The notes below the pieces were generated by a model, which did not search any database, had not been told where the DNA came from, and was given only the letters and a program-made list of their open reading frames with translations. From positions 4,289,021 to 4,353,020 of the forward strand of contig OX335642.1 of assembly GCA_946894095.1 (NCBI GenBank): a stretch of 64,000 bases of DNA. Reading direction: 5' to 3'. Every line of letters starts with the position of its first letter. Positions within the stretch are counted from its first letter, which is position 1. Source of the stretch: Incurvaria masculella. Taxonomy: Eukaryota; Arthropoda; Insecta; Lepidoptera; Incurvariidae. Position numbers and translations under genes: made by a program. Below, one piece after another: positions 32,972 through 44,489 of this stretch.

Positions 32972-34960
32972 GTGGAAAGAAAAGCGGAGTGTGGGAAGTC
33001 TTTCAACCTTTTGACAACGGCGACCGTCAGAGTCCACGTTTCACACCCGTACGTCATTATCAGAAGGACACACTGGTCATATATTCGGGTCTTTAAATTT
33101 TGTGGAAGGTCAGATCTCAGAGCGAATTTTAAGCTTTCCGAAGGCAAGCCCAACCCAGTTGATGATAATAAGATTAATATGGCCTGGAATATTATTAAAG
33201 AAGAAACTGGCAAATCTATTTCTTATAATGCTCAAATTGAATTAAAAATAGATGACATATTAATTAACGATGGTAAAAATATTTCCGAACATATGAATAA
33301 ATATTTTGCTTCGATAGCTGCCAAATCTACAGAGAACTTAAAAACTAATATTGAAATGTCTCACGGATACATTGCAAAATATATGCCTCGTGTTACTAAC
33401 CCAATATTTTTTTATAATACGACTTACACAGAGGTGAAACAAATAATCCAAAAACTGAAGCCCAAAAAATCTCAAGATCTATGGAACATCTCGCCATATT
33501 TACTGAAATCATTACAGAGTGTAGTACATCCATTGACAAATATTATTAATGATTGTATTAAAACTGGAATTTTCCCTGATAGCCTCAAAATTGCTAAAGT
33601 TTTACCATTGTTCAAAAAAGGTTGCCACACTAAAGTGGAAAACTATCGACCAGTTTCTATTCTACCAGTAATAAGCAAGATTTTTGAAAAGGTTATAGAA
33701 ACACGCCTAGTCGATTTTTTTGAAAAAAATAACCTTCTAAATTATAGGCAGTACGGATTTCGCAAGAAAAAGTCAACAGGTGATGCCATAGCAGCTGTAC
33801 TGAAATCAATTCTTATGTCATTGGACAGTAGTAAGCATACATATGGAATCTTCTGTGATTTATCAAAGGCTTTTGATTGTGTAGATCATGAAATTCTCTT
33901 AATGAAATTAGACCATTATGGTGTTAGGAACAAAGAGCTACAATTATGTAAATCATATTTGGAAAATAGAAAACAGACATGCGAAGTCAATGGCTCGAAG
34001 TCACATGTAAGTGATATTAAAATGGGGGTACCTCAAGGCTCAATATTAGGACCATTGTTATTTCTTGTTTATGTCAATGATATATCCAGCTGTAAACATT
34101 CTGATATTGAAATGTTTATGTTCGCAGATGATATTTCAGTAGTTTTACAAAATAAGGACATGAGTGAACTAAGAGAATATTTTTTCACTGTTGTAAATTC
34201 TCTGGAGACGTGGTTTGAATGCAACAATCTATTACTTAATGTTAGTAAAACGAATGTTATACATTTTGCGCTTGGGACATATAAGAACCAATGCAATGAA
34301 GATATTGTTACAACTATAAATAGCTTACATTTAAACTTAGAAACTACTATGACATTTCTAGGGGTTACATTCGATGCATCACTTACATGGAAACCTCATA
34401 TTGATAAACTCGCACCTAAATTAAGCTCAGCTTGTTATGCAATAAAAAAAATTAGAGAGCTTTGTGGAGCTCATGCAGCAAAGATTGTTTACCACGCTTA
34501 CTTTGAAAGCATAATGTCTTATGGTCTCATGTTCTGGGGCAACGCAGCAGAGGCCAACAGAATTTTTGTTTTACAGAAAAGAGCTTTGCGTAGCATCCTA
34601 GGCATCAAGCCAAGAGACTCATGCAGAAATGTTTTTAGCGAGTTAGGGATCATGACATTACCAAGTGCATACATATATCAGAATATTATGTACGCAAAGA
34701 AACATAATCATGAATACACTCTGAATGAAGATGTACACAATCATAACACACGTGGTAAACAAAAAATACAGAACATAAGGCACAGACTGGCCAAAACCTC
34801 CAAGAGCTTTGTATGTAATAGTGCGAGGTTTTACAATAAATTGTCAGACGATATAAAAAATCTAGGAGACAATTTATTTAAGAAAAGAGTTAAAGCATTG
34901 TTGGTAAATAAAAGCTATTATACTATTAAGGAAGGTTTGGACGATAGATTTTTAATGTAG
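32972..34960 (+). CDS. Non-LTR reverse transcriptase ORF (Jockey-like)
   Basis: 662 codons in one frame; the first ~63 residues are antisense RTE sequence fused by chance, and the true LINE part begins at about 33162. RT landmarks in order: YRPVSILPVISKIFEKV, YGFRKKKSTGDAI, CDLSKAFDCVDH (first catalytic Asp), VPQGSILGPLLFLVYVND, MFMFADDISVV (catalytic FADD), then the C-terminal region SYGLMFWGNA, LQKRALRSILGIKPRDSC and a tail ending RFLM. The frame is intact, suggesting a recent insertion, but without endonuclease it is not autonomous. Confidence 0.9.
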   Translation: MERKAECGKSFNLLTTATVRVHVSHPYVIIRRTHWSYIRVFKFCGRSDLRANFKLSEGKPNPVDDNKINMAWNIIKEETGKSISYNAQIELKIDDILINDGKNISEHMNKYFASIAAKSTENLKTNIEMSHGYIAKYMPRVTNPIFFYNTTYTEVKQIIQKLKPKKSQDLWNISPYLLKSLQSVVHPLTNIINDCIKTGIFPDSLKIAKVLPLFKKGCHTKVENYRPVSILPVISKIFEKVIETRLVDFFEKNNLLNYRQYGFRKKKSTGDAIAAVLKSILMSLDSSKHTYGIFCDLSKAFDCVDHEILLMKLDHYGVRNKELQLCKSYLENRKQTCEVNGSKSHVSDIKMGVPQGSILGPLLFLVYVNDISSCKHSDIEMFMFADDISVVLQNKDMSELREYFFTVVNSLETWFECNNLLLNVSKTNVIHFALGTYKNQCNEDIVTTINSLHLNLETTMTFLGVTFDASLTWKPHIDKLAPKLSSACYAIKKIRELCGAHAAKIVYHAYFESIMSYGLMFWGNAAEANRIFVLQKRALRSILGIKPRDSCRNVFSELGIMTLPSAYIYQNIMYAKKHNHEYTLNEDVHNHNTRGKQKIQNIRHRLAKTSKSFVCNSARFYNKLSDDIKNLGDNLFKKRVKALLVNKSYYTIKEGLDDRFLM

Positions 34961-35361
34961 ACGTTTCTTTACGAGTACAACTTTGTATTATTATTATTAT
35001 TTTATATTCATCGTAATGTTGACGTGGTATTTGATATCAAAAATGACGATGGCTGTATACACCTGAACATAGTAATTATTTATTTTATATTTTCATTTAT
35101 TTTTTATTTTTATCCTGACATGATATATGATATCCAAAATGACGATGGCTGTATACTCCCGAACAGAGTAATTAGGATAATTTTGTATGACCATAGAACT
35201 CAATATTGTAAAACTTTATATGTGTAATATAAACTACTTCTTAATTCATTAATTAATGAAACTTGTATGTCAGCTCTTCTCGAATCGATAGATTGTTAAC
35301 GTGTCCAAGTGTAGGTATCCTACCTATGGATAAGAAATGAAATGAAATGAAATGAAATGAA
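33162..35361 (+). mobile_element. Jockey-like LINE, 5'-truncated, with target duplication
   Basis: Starts after AGTTG (33157-33161; also 32003-32007 in the tandem copy) and ends in a GAAAT run followed by AGTTG at 35362, so it has a 5-6 bp target-site duplication inside the right-arm RTE. It contains the RT frame and a 3' UTR with a duplicated block (ATGACGATGGCTGTATAC). ORF1 and endonuclease are missing, as in typical 5' truncation. Confidence 0.88.
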
Positions 35362-38300
35362 AGTTGAATCCGTCTCTCAAACTCCTTAGTCCGTTCTTGT
35401 CTACCAAGCCGTAGAATTTTACCGAGATATACGTACTCTTCAACCTGTTCGATCACTTCTCTGTCGATAACGATTTTATATCAATGCTTTATAAAGGTCT
35501 TCCAGCGTGGTCTGAAGCTGAACTCGGGAATTCGACAGAAGAACAAAGTCATCGGCGAAGCGAAGATGGCTGAGAAAATCTCCATTAACGTTGATACCCA
35601 TCTTGTCCCATTCAAGCATCTTGAACACATCTTCCAATGCATTGGCGAAGAGCTTGGGTGAGATCACATACCCCTTACGCCTTTACCGGAGTTACGTCTG
35701 ACAGCCCGGCTCGTCAAACGGTAACTGGCGGGCATAGACCGAAGGGCGCACACATCACAGTGGCACCAGCTGACACCGTTAGCTATGTCTATGGTGCAGC
35801 AAATTGACAACCTACCCGCATCCACGAGGCAGCCCGAACCTACCCACACCTACAATCTTCGCAGCCGACGCCCGCCAGTTACCGTTTGACGAACCGGGCT
35901 GTCAGACGTAACTCGGGGGCGACGAAGTGGCCCTGACGATGCTTCCGTCGTGGGAGGCGAAACATGTCGGCCAAGCACGGCATTGCACACCGGAAAACCG
36001 TAAGTTTTCAAAATATTCTGCATTGAACAGTCTTTGCAGTTCCTTCAAGATGGGTCTTCTGACAGCCTTTAACAGTTCCGTCGTTATCATCACCCGGAGC
36101 CTTGGGTTTTTTAACTCCTTTCAAAGCAGCCTTTATCTCATAGACACTAATATCCGGCAGATCATCGGTGTAGTGTCTAGTGGGCGGCGCACGCCTATCA
36201 GATTCGACTGGTTTGATTGGGCTCGGGTAGGAATTGCTGCGGAGTAAAATTCGACATAAAATTCTTCCATTGCCTAAAGTATATCCGGATTTCTTGCAGT
36301 GACAACCCCATCCGCTCCCTCGATTTTGAAATTTGTTTATGCCGGTAGAGAAGGAACAGGCAAACACTTAACTGCCTCGATTTTCTTCTGTAATGCGCTC
36401 AACCACCAACCAACTTCATATTCTCTCCGCGAATATTACGGCGAATGGACTTGCTGATGGTCTTGTTGAGGTTTTTGTGCACGACACTACTCCAGATCTC
36501 CGGTTTCATATTTCGTCTTGTTTCCAGGAGCCTCAACGTCTCTGCTGATAACTTACTGCGGTCTGCCTGTCGACTTTTGCTAAAGTGCTTTTCTGCAGTG
36601 TCCGTTAGTGCGTGGCGCTAAGCATCCTCGAGTTTGGCTTGGAAATCGAGCTTCTAGTCTAGTATGTTTAGCTTAGCCAGTGGTTTGTGGATGAGTTTGG
36701 ATGTAGAGAAATTTAATTAAAGAAATTTTGATATTTATTTTTGGGAATTTACACCTACTCTCGAATTGTTCGGAAATATGAATTTACAGTGACCATCGCC
36801 ATTTGGCTTATAACTGCATAGAGTAAGCTCGCTAGCTAGGAAATGTATTATGCAGCTCAGCAGGTTTACACTGGTTGCGACTACACATCTGACTTACAAG
36901 ACAAAGAAAAAACGAAGGCATTTAATATAGTTAAATAGAACGTGAGCCGTTTTCGTCTTGCTGAATGGTCCATAGGAATTGAATGATTGTATACGACATA
37001 TGATAGCAGGTGATACCATTAATTTTAGTATTGAAGATATAATAGTAAGAAAAACTGAATCAGATAGTAGTCTAGATTCAACTGATGACGAATAGATTTA
37101 TCTTTTAATGGCGTGATAAAGAAAGAATGAAATAAAATTTGTTTCATAAATAAAAAAAATAACAACAAAAACATAAACCGAACAACAGTAGCACAATTGC
37201 ACTGGTTCTGGTTGGCTGGATCAACTGGCTCAACTGGCTAGTCACCTGAAGTGAAAACCCCCAGCAAACGTTGCTTCTCTAATCCACATTTACATTAACT
37301 TTTCTAAGGACCACGGACTAAGGTCACTTACTAACTGTTTGAGAATATTATACTCCAGAGTGTAGGTTTTATACGTTATATCACGAATAGCACTCCTAAT
37401 ACTTAGAAACTGATCGGCATTATGAATATTTATTTAAAATCAAACAACCAGACTGGTCAAGTAAATTAAAGTAAAGTAAAATATATATGTATGGCTGTCA
37501 CTACATCAGTGCGATTCATTTGAATTAAAATCACGACTGGCACTCGTCATACCTTGATGCATCTCCGCGGCAGCGTACGTTTTTTTTTATACCTATACCT
37601 ACATGCAAACAGGCAGGATAACAACCAATTGACACAGTTTACTCATTTACTCTACTGTTTCAATAAACATGAAGCTCAAAAATGTCATTACGTAGGTCAC
37701 GAATCTAAACGGCATCATACATCTGTGCGAATGGAAAGACAAACATTTGACTATTGTACCCTCATTATTTCAAAACATATAATGTGTGCAAATGTCAGTG
37801 CGTATAGGTTTCGACTTATGTCATGGTTGGTGGTACTCATTTTACGTCTATTCTAAACGATAACATGATTTTTTTCATTATTGAATACAAAAAACTAATA
37901 AGTCCATAGTCGACCCCTGTACCCTTTTTTGCTAAAATAAACGAGGCGCAGGAATGTCAGGGTATGGATTTTATCTTGATACCATGATTGGGACTTATTG
38001 CCCCCCTGAATTTAGCGACTACATGAGATTTTCTCAAACCGAAGATTTTTCTTCTTTTCCTTTGAGGCGGCTGACAACAGGGTTTTACCAGGCTGATGAC
38101 AGGCAACCTTATATATTTATCAATGGCACATTTCGAGCTATCGTTCTGCACAAATTTCATTGAGAAATCAAATGAGGTAAATGACCCCATTTTTTGGCCT
38201 CATTAAACTTGGCTGACCATGGAACCTTCCAGGGTGGGGGGAGGCAACCTGTGCGGGTTCTCATCTCCTAAGGCATATCTTTCACTGCATATACTTTTCT

Positions 38301-38490
38301 ATGTGAAATCTTATGAGATAATTTTGGATCAAAATAGAGGTTTTAAACCCGAAAAAAAACCTGGTTTTACCAGGTTACGGAATGGCAACCTGTTATGAAC
38401 CGATGTTTCCAAGTGTTTTCTTTCACTGCAATACACGTCTGTAGAGAAATCGAGTGAGGTAAGATTTTATGCAATGGGAGCTTGGTCTAT
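35362..38490 (-). mobile_element. Palindrome right arm: RTE-like retroelement (minus)
   Basis: Reverse complement of the left arm, with RTE frames on the minus strand (LFANALEDVFKMLEWDK, LRFADDFVLLSNSRVQL, YEIKAALKGVKKPKAPG). It keeps a stretch missing from the left arm and carries a MITE at 35691-35912. Differences from the left arm show the arms are diverged, not an assembly mirror. Confidence 0.85.
35691..35912. mobile_element. MITE with 43-bp inverted ends
   Basis: Begins GTTACGTCTGACAGCCCGG and ends with its complement; the inverted ends extend about 43 bp with one mismatch. 222 bp, non-coding, inserted only in the right arm. Confidence 0.85.
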
Positions 38491-38980
38491 CAGTAAAACA
38501 CCTCATATTTTATAATTTGAGTAAATATTCGAGCATTGTATCGATGTATCTTGCTATGTGCCGATAGATGGCGCGCAATTATTTTCGTTTTACGGTAAGA
38601 GATGTTGATCTCATGATGCAAATTTTAATGACATTTTTAAAATAAAATTATTTGAATCCGCGCGAAGGCATAGATTTAAATTTCTAAAAATTTTATAGAA
38701 AAAACACTTAGTCAAATTTAAAAGGCGCCATCTAATTGTAGTCTTGTAACCACTAAGATTAGCTCTCGGAATAGCTGCTACCAGAATATCGATTCTTCCG
38801 GTAGATGGATTTGGCAAAAATGGGCGGTGCATGACCCCACCATGAAGCGATTTTCCCCCCGCTTCCCCGCACAGTGTCATGCTGCAATCCTTCGTATTAT
38901 GAGTTAAAAACATCTCATTTCTCCCTCTATCCTCCGTGGTCCATACCAATCTTTAATGCAGAAGCGCGCTGCGCGCGCAT
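38491..38980. other. Intergenic sequence
   Basis: No supported gene. The minus-strand frame at 38611-38949 has no motif I recognise. Confidence 0.4.
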
Positions 38981-39312
38981 GCTAGGTCTATGGCACTACC
39001 AGACTACGTAAAAGAATATTATTCAAAAAATATTTTAAAAAGAAACTAAGGAAATTCTTACTTGATCGGCCATTTTATACAATTGATGAATTTTTTTTGG
39101 AATGTAAAAATAATGATAAGAAATCAAAATAATAAACAATTTTGTGTAATGAGGGTTAATGTGTGTATTGAAAATAAGGAAATATTTGTATTGTATTTAA
39201 TTTAATTTTATTTCAATATTAATTTAATATGTATTAATTTATTGTAACTGTAATTAGATCGTCATACCTTTGTGATATGGTGTTACCGACGAATTTGAAA
39301 TAAATAAATACA
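38981..39312 (+). pseudogene. LINE 3' end (RT C-terminus and 3' UTR)
   Basis: The plus strand reads FKKYFKKKLRKFLLDRPFYT and IDEFFLECKNN, then stop at 39132; the RPFYTIDEFF ending matches Jockey-like LINEs (compare NNPFYSLDEFF at 60.9 kb). The 3' UTR ends in AATAAATAAATA. Confidence 0.7.
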
Positions 39313-39439
39313 CTAGCAGCTTCAAGCTGATGCGTGTGCTTCACTAATTGAGTGCACATTGTTTTTATTTTTTATTATTAGTGTTCATAATACGAAACAT
39401 TTTTAAAATATTTTTTTCATGATTGTCCAAATTGTTTTT

Positions 39440-39945
39440 GAAACTGGAAATGAAAATTACTATCTTAGGTAAATAATATTGTTCAAAATATAACTAAATT
39501 AGATCTTTCATCAATTTAATTTAAAAAATGGGGGTTGTAGAACTAGGGTTTCTTACAACCGCTAGTTTTGTTTTCTTGAATTCTATGAAGAAAATAAACC
39601 CCAACGTCAATCCCGGAGTTTATGACTCTGACAAACGATATTTTTTGGCATCCAATTCAGAATAGACTTTATACAGTTTTTTTTATTTCATTATAATCTA
39701 TCAAGGAGTTTTCGAGTACAACTCGCGATGGCATCAAACCACTACTACTACTACCCATCCGGGAAAACGGCGTGAAGGTATGTATGTTTGCATGGCTAGC
39801 CCAAACCACAAACATATATTCACAAACTAATAATTACTTAACAAAAAAATACCCTCAGCTTAAAATGAATAAGCAGTGGATAACTTGCATTGTTATAATG
39901 GCAACATATCCCCGTAGCCCCGAAGAAGTACTTTCAAGATGGCAA
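39440..39945. repeat. Segment duplicated at 26.37-26.73 and 27.74-27.84 kb
   Basis: Shares CTAGTTTTGTTTTCTTGAAT, TTCTATGAAGAAAA, CCACAAACATAT and AATGGCAACATATC, in order, with the region around the presumed left-gene start, without the intervening Helitron. Confidence 0.65.
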
Positions 39946-40208
39946 GCGAAGTGTTTACATACTCTTTGAAGATGGCGACAGTTTAGTTCCGATTTTGGCC
40001 ACGCGAAAAAAAAGCTATGTGGCACTATATTCGGTGTGGGCAAACTAACTTTAATCCGCCGGACTAAACCGGTTTTTGTATGGTTAGTCCGGTGCTAGAG
40101 ACTGTCAAATCAATCGCGATTCCCCAAATAATATAAGGAAGTCAAAAATCATAGTATGGTTACATTGAAAACATTGGGGAAATTAAACTACGAATATCTT
40201 CGCATTGT

Positions 40209-40372
40209 CGCATTGAATGAATGATGGTCGAAGCGGCAATGAAAATTGTCCGTGTTTTCCATTCAGTTCAATGTAGCCTGAAGGTCCTGGCATGGCACCT
40301 AGAACATGTGGTGTGTTAGGCAAATATCTGACGGTCAGTTCGGTATTAGCCATGTCCAGTTAAAAAAATAAA
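40209..40372 (+). mobile_element. SINE body fragment (plus)
   Basis: TGATGGTCGAAGCGGCAATG, GGTCCTGGCATGGCACCTAG and the end GTATTAGCCATGTCC plus an A-run match the SINE family; the head is missing. Confidence 0.75.
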
Positions 40373-41483
40373 CAAAAATAAAAAATAATTTGATTTACGT
40401 TTGCAAAAAAAATTAAATTAACATATTTTATATTGTTCTGGGGGTCTACCACGGTGAGTTTATTCGCCGAGGGAATTACAAGTCAGGGAATAAAGCTGCT
40501 GGAGTCATGTTTATTGTATTAGGAGCATGGAGGTGAAGAATTTCACCTCCATGATTAGGAGTCATAATCAAAATCTGGGGCGAGATATACTCTAGACCCG
40601 ACATTACGTCATTTTCTGCATCAGATTCACTCTCAATATACATTTCCCCAAGACGAATGTCGACCATTTTATCATTGGCGATTCAGTCATGCAACACATA
40701 CTTTTCTTCCAGATCGAAGACATGTTTCCTATGTGGTTTCCATTATATAGAAGTAACGTTTCGCACTCATCGATGATCAGCTTTTCGATATATTTGGCCT
40801 AAATAAAGATATTTGCAATGATATTTGTATGCATTTACGAGTTGCATTTTTCAGTGGATTGTTCATCTGCTAAAAGTATAGGTAGGAGGTGATTTGAAGG
40901 CATTGTTTAATGCCTTATCTTATTTGAGAATATTCAGTTTGATCTAAAAAAATAAAGGTCTACATTTACCAGGCTTGCACAAACCAGTAAATGCACTTCA
41001 TAAAAATACTGTTTCACAATAACATTGATTTTTCAACCCTAAATCAATGCACAAATTCAACACTATAAACAATATGCTTGCTGCGATCTCGATGATGTTT
41101 ATACTCGCATTAATTGCTTTACGATGCTCCTTCACTTTACTTATTTCGTATGAATATCTCTTACCGGAATCTTCAAAATCATACAGGCTTTCAAAATACT
41201 CATTCCAGCGCTCTAAAACCATTGCGAGCTCTGATCACATAATTTTTTGATTATTTCGAACCACTCTGAGTTTGCCACGTCTGTTTCCAAAACAGTTTTT
41301 GTTTTGATCTGGAGTTGTTCGAAATCATCTCGTCACACTTGAATTGCAATTATTCTTGCTCTAACTAAATCTTATACATTCTTCTTTGCATCCCTTTGGA
41401 AACCCTTTGCAGAGTTTTCGTCACCATTCTTGACTTTTTCAGCCAGCATGTCAACCCATTTTTCTTCTTAACTTATCAATTAA
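40373..41483. other. Intergenic sequence, nothing recognised
   Basis: AT-rich. The minus-strand frame at 40476-40667 contains an acidic stretch but no splice or family support. Confidence 0.4.
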
Positions 41484-41605
41484 AAATTGTCTGTGTTTTC
41501 CATCCAGCTCATAGGCATGGCATCTAATTCCTTCGGAAATGTTGTGTGTTCAGACAATGTTATGGGTTTTTATTTGCCTTCCATGTTCAGTAAAAAAAAA
41601 TTGAT
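41484..41605 (+). mobile_element. SINE body fragment (plus)
   Basis: Blocks GTTTTCCATCCAGCTCAT, GGCATGGCATCTAATTCC and an A-run end. It lies in the probable 3' flank of the right gene; an AATAAA on the minus strand at 41568-41573 within it could serve as its poly-A signal. Confidence 0.65.
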
Positions 41606-41847
41606 CGAGTCACACAACATGCTTTTAACTTTCGACCCGAATGATAATTGAGAAATGACAAAAACATTTGTTATTGTTAATTTAATGTTTCAAAATCAAG
41701 TATTAAGAACAATGTTGAGAAACACTTATCTTGCCTGCTAAATTACCATCTGCGCCTCTTTACTTGTACACTTTTACACAAAATTCTTATCAAAATTCAC
41801 CAAAAGCACGATTTTCAACATAGTCCAACGAGTACATTTAAAGTAAA

Positions 41848-42086
41848 TCAATAATCTTCTAAGTCGTCTTCGTTGACCTCAATGTCGTAGCTGGCTAAAT
41901 CCACATTGTCCTCAATTTCATTAGGGATGGTCTCCATTTCATGGTCTTCAATTTCATCAGTTGTCAAGTTAGTATTGCCTTCAATTGTATCGGCAGTCAA
42001 GTCAATCATTTCATTGAAATCGTCCAATGCTCCTTCATTCGGCTTACCATCCTGGCCGCTTTGCTGGCAGATTGCTTCGTTTTCAT
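41848..42086 (-). CDS. Right gene exon R13: acidic C-terminus and stop
   Basis: 239 nt entered in phase 1 (acceptor GTTTCAG), ending in TGA. It encodes 78 residues: DENEAICQQSGQDGKP, DDFNEMIDLTADTIEGN, DEIEDHEMETIPNEIED, SYDIEVNEDDLEDY. Very acidic, with repeated Glu/Asp, typical of a disordered acidic tail that may contact basic partners; that role is inference. The stop here fixes the 3' end of the right gene. Confidence 0.8.
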
Positions 42087-43143
42087 CTGAAACAATACCA
42101 TTTGTTCAAAATTGCTTTCTATCCAGATAATTCAATTCTTTTTTTTTATGTAACATGGATGGTCACACTGCATTTATGACCATGCATCTCGTAAGAGGTG
42201 ACTAATGAATTAGCTATTTGTGGTTCGGATTCCGCATAAAACCGTCCCCACTAGTTGGTAGAATTAACCTCTCCTGGGTGGGTACCAATGGTTGGTACCA
42301 TCGCATGATCGAACAATATTTGAAGCAGCTATAAAAAATATCAATTTTTTCCATGTAGGTCAATTTTATATTTTTTTTAAGACAAGGAAGTTCCTGGCAT
42401 GTTTCGCTAATATTGTGAAGACGAGTTAGTCTAAGAAAACTATCATCCATTAATCCATGTCTTAGAAAAAAGACATAACATCAGTTTTGTTATTTTAATA
42501 CAGTCATTTGAATACAAGGTTTTATTCTATTTTAAATTGATTGCTCTGGTCCGTTTTTTAATAGAATTTATTGGTTCAGCCCATTGATTCAACAAAACCG
42601 CTTTCTTAGATTTGTGGATGATTGGGTTTTTTACTTTCAGACCTGAGCTCCTAGTCCCAGTATTGGCGTTTACGGAACTTCGAAGTTACGTAAAAATGTC
42701 AAATTTCATACAAGTTTTTACTAAATATTCCATGGTTTCACTTCTTCAAGCTGCCGAAGTCAAACTCGGACTTCCGATTTGTAAGAAAAACGCGGAAAAC
42801 AGCGTAAACGACAACGTCGACGTATTTACGGCGCCGGTGAGTAAGCTGTCAAATCAAACTCGGACTTGCAAATATTACTTCGCTTAACGCCCACTGCGTG
42901 GACTCTTCAATTTCACCATACATTTGAAAACACCAGTCGATCGGTTTGCCATAAATGCCAATTTAGGTGACAGCTGGGACTAGGGTCTCTGAACTAAGTT
43001 TACAGTTTGTTATTAAAGTAGTGGCCAACAAAGATTGTGTAGTTTTCCATTCCCCAATTCGATTTTCAAGGGTTTTTTAACATTCCAAATATTTCTATGC
43101 TAAAATATTTGGAGTATTAAGTGTGGAAGAAGAGTCTACGTAC
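42087..43143. other. Intron between R12 and R13
   Basis: Holds a SINE-related block at about 42138-42440 (T-run, ACATGGATGG, GGTACCATCGCATG). The plus-strand frame at 42612-42887 has no supporting features. Confidence 0.5.
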
Positions 43144-43236
43144 CCTGGTTATCCAAGATGATATTGATGTCCTCATCTTTTGTTAAATCGACAACTTTTT
43201 CTGTAGATTGATCTTCAGCCGGCTTTTTATTGAATT
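43144..43236 (-). CDS. Right gene exon R12: linker
   Basis: 93 nt, phase 1 at both ends; acceptor ATTCAG, donor GTACGT. About 31 residues: FNKKPAEDQSTEKVVDL then TKDEDINIILDNQ. Lys/Glu/Asp-rich, leading into the acidic tail. The symmetric phase fits the linker-exon style of this gene. Confidence 0.75.
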
Positions 43237-44489
43237 CTGAAAATAAACATTGTCTTCAACCAAAGAGGACCTCCACACATGATGCTGCAAACAGGGCAGT
43301 AAGTACAAATTTAGCAGAAGCATCAATCATTTTTAATTGACCTGTTATTTGTTTATTTATACACTCGACACCGCACAATTCACATAACAGTAACCCAAGG
43401 ACTAAAATGTGGAATAGTTAATATCTAGATAAAACAAATAAGAAAACATCAATTAAATATGAACTATGATATGGATGAGTTAACTTTCAAATAACCTTCC
43501 AGAAATCGTGCACATTCTTTTGAAGGTACTTCTCTCATTTACAAGCACATCACTATGAACAGCCTCAAGAGGACAAGTATTCATTCATACGAATCAAGGC
43601 AAAGGTCAAACCACCTAGACTAGACGATTGTATCCACCTGCATTCAAGATCAAAAAATTGTGTTCTTATTTCAAAATTGTATTATCTCTTTTTCGGTTCA
43701 AGGCCATAATAAGGTATGGGTAATTCACAAATACTTGTAAATTTGAGTAAGTTTATTAAAAAACAACACTTTCCATTAGTTTGCCGTGCAACATTACTAC
43801 ACAGGATTTGTTCCTTATAAACGACACTATTGACTGGTGCAATATTACAGGATGCTTTATTTTCTCATAATCAACAAGTTTGATTCCTGGCTAGGAAAAT
43901 GATTTTTCCAAAAACGAATTTCATTTCATTTCATTTCATTTCATTTCATTTCATTTCTTATCCATAGGTAGGATACCTACACTTGGACACGTTAACAATC
44001 TATCGATTCGAGAAGAGTTGACATACAAGTTTCATTAATTAATGAATTAAGAAGTAGTTTATATTACACAGTTTCCGATTTGGCCTTGGGTGCCCAATTG
44101 AAAAATTCACCCGCATACAAAATCAAAATATACAAAACCTTTGTAAACGGCACTAAACAATTTAAAGGATATAACAATATCAGTAATAGTATATGTATAC
44201 GAAATCTTTGTAAACATTGAATTGAATGAGTAATTGTTCTAATCCGAACTAAATAATTTTACCTCAACTCACCCACACTAGCATTTCAAACAATTCTTCA
44301 AACCGACATACCAATGAAATGCTACTTTTGAGATTATCACGTTCGTTAAACATGTTTTAAATTGCTACAGCTTTTCAAACACACCAATGAAATGTTTGGG
44401 CTTTTTTTCTTATAAAACAGCCCACAGGCTAGTGTAGGGAAAATATACTCTAAATATTGTTTCTCAATGAACCATCATTCATTGCCAAA
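43237..44489. other. Intron between R11 and R12
   Basis: Contains a LINE 3'-end fragment (43918-44071); otherwise AT-rich with no coding support. Confidence 0.5.
43918..44071 (-). mobile_element. Jockey-like LINE 3'-end fragment
   Basis: TTTCA microsatellite followed by a block (GGTAGGATACCTACACTTGG) that is the reverse complement of the LINE end at 35.22-35.36 kb. A short 3'-end insertion. Confidence 0.85.

Larger units (their letters stand above)
31671..33978 (+). repeat. 1154-bp tandem direct duplication
   Basis: 31671-32824 is followed at once by 32825-33978; the two translated frames are identical over about 335 residues and I saw no base differences. The unit spans the RTE end, the inverted RTE piece and the first ~820 bp of the Jockey-like LINE, so the first LINE copy is cut short at 32824. 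Either very recent or an assembly artefact. Confidence 0.85.
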
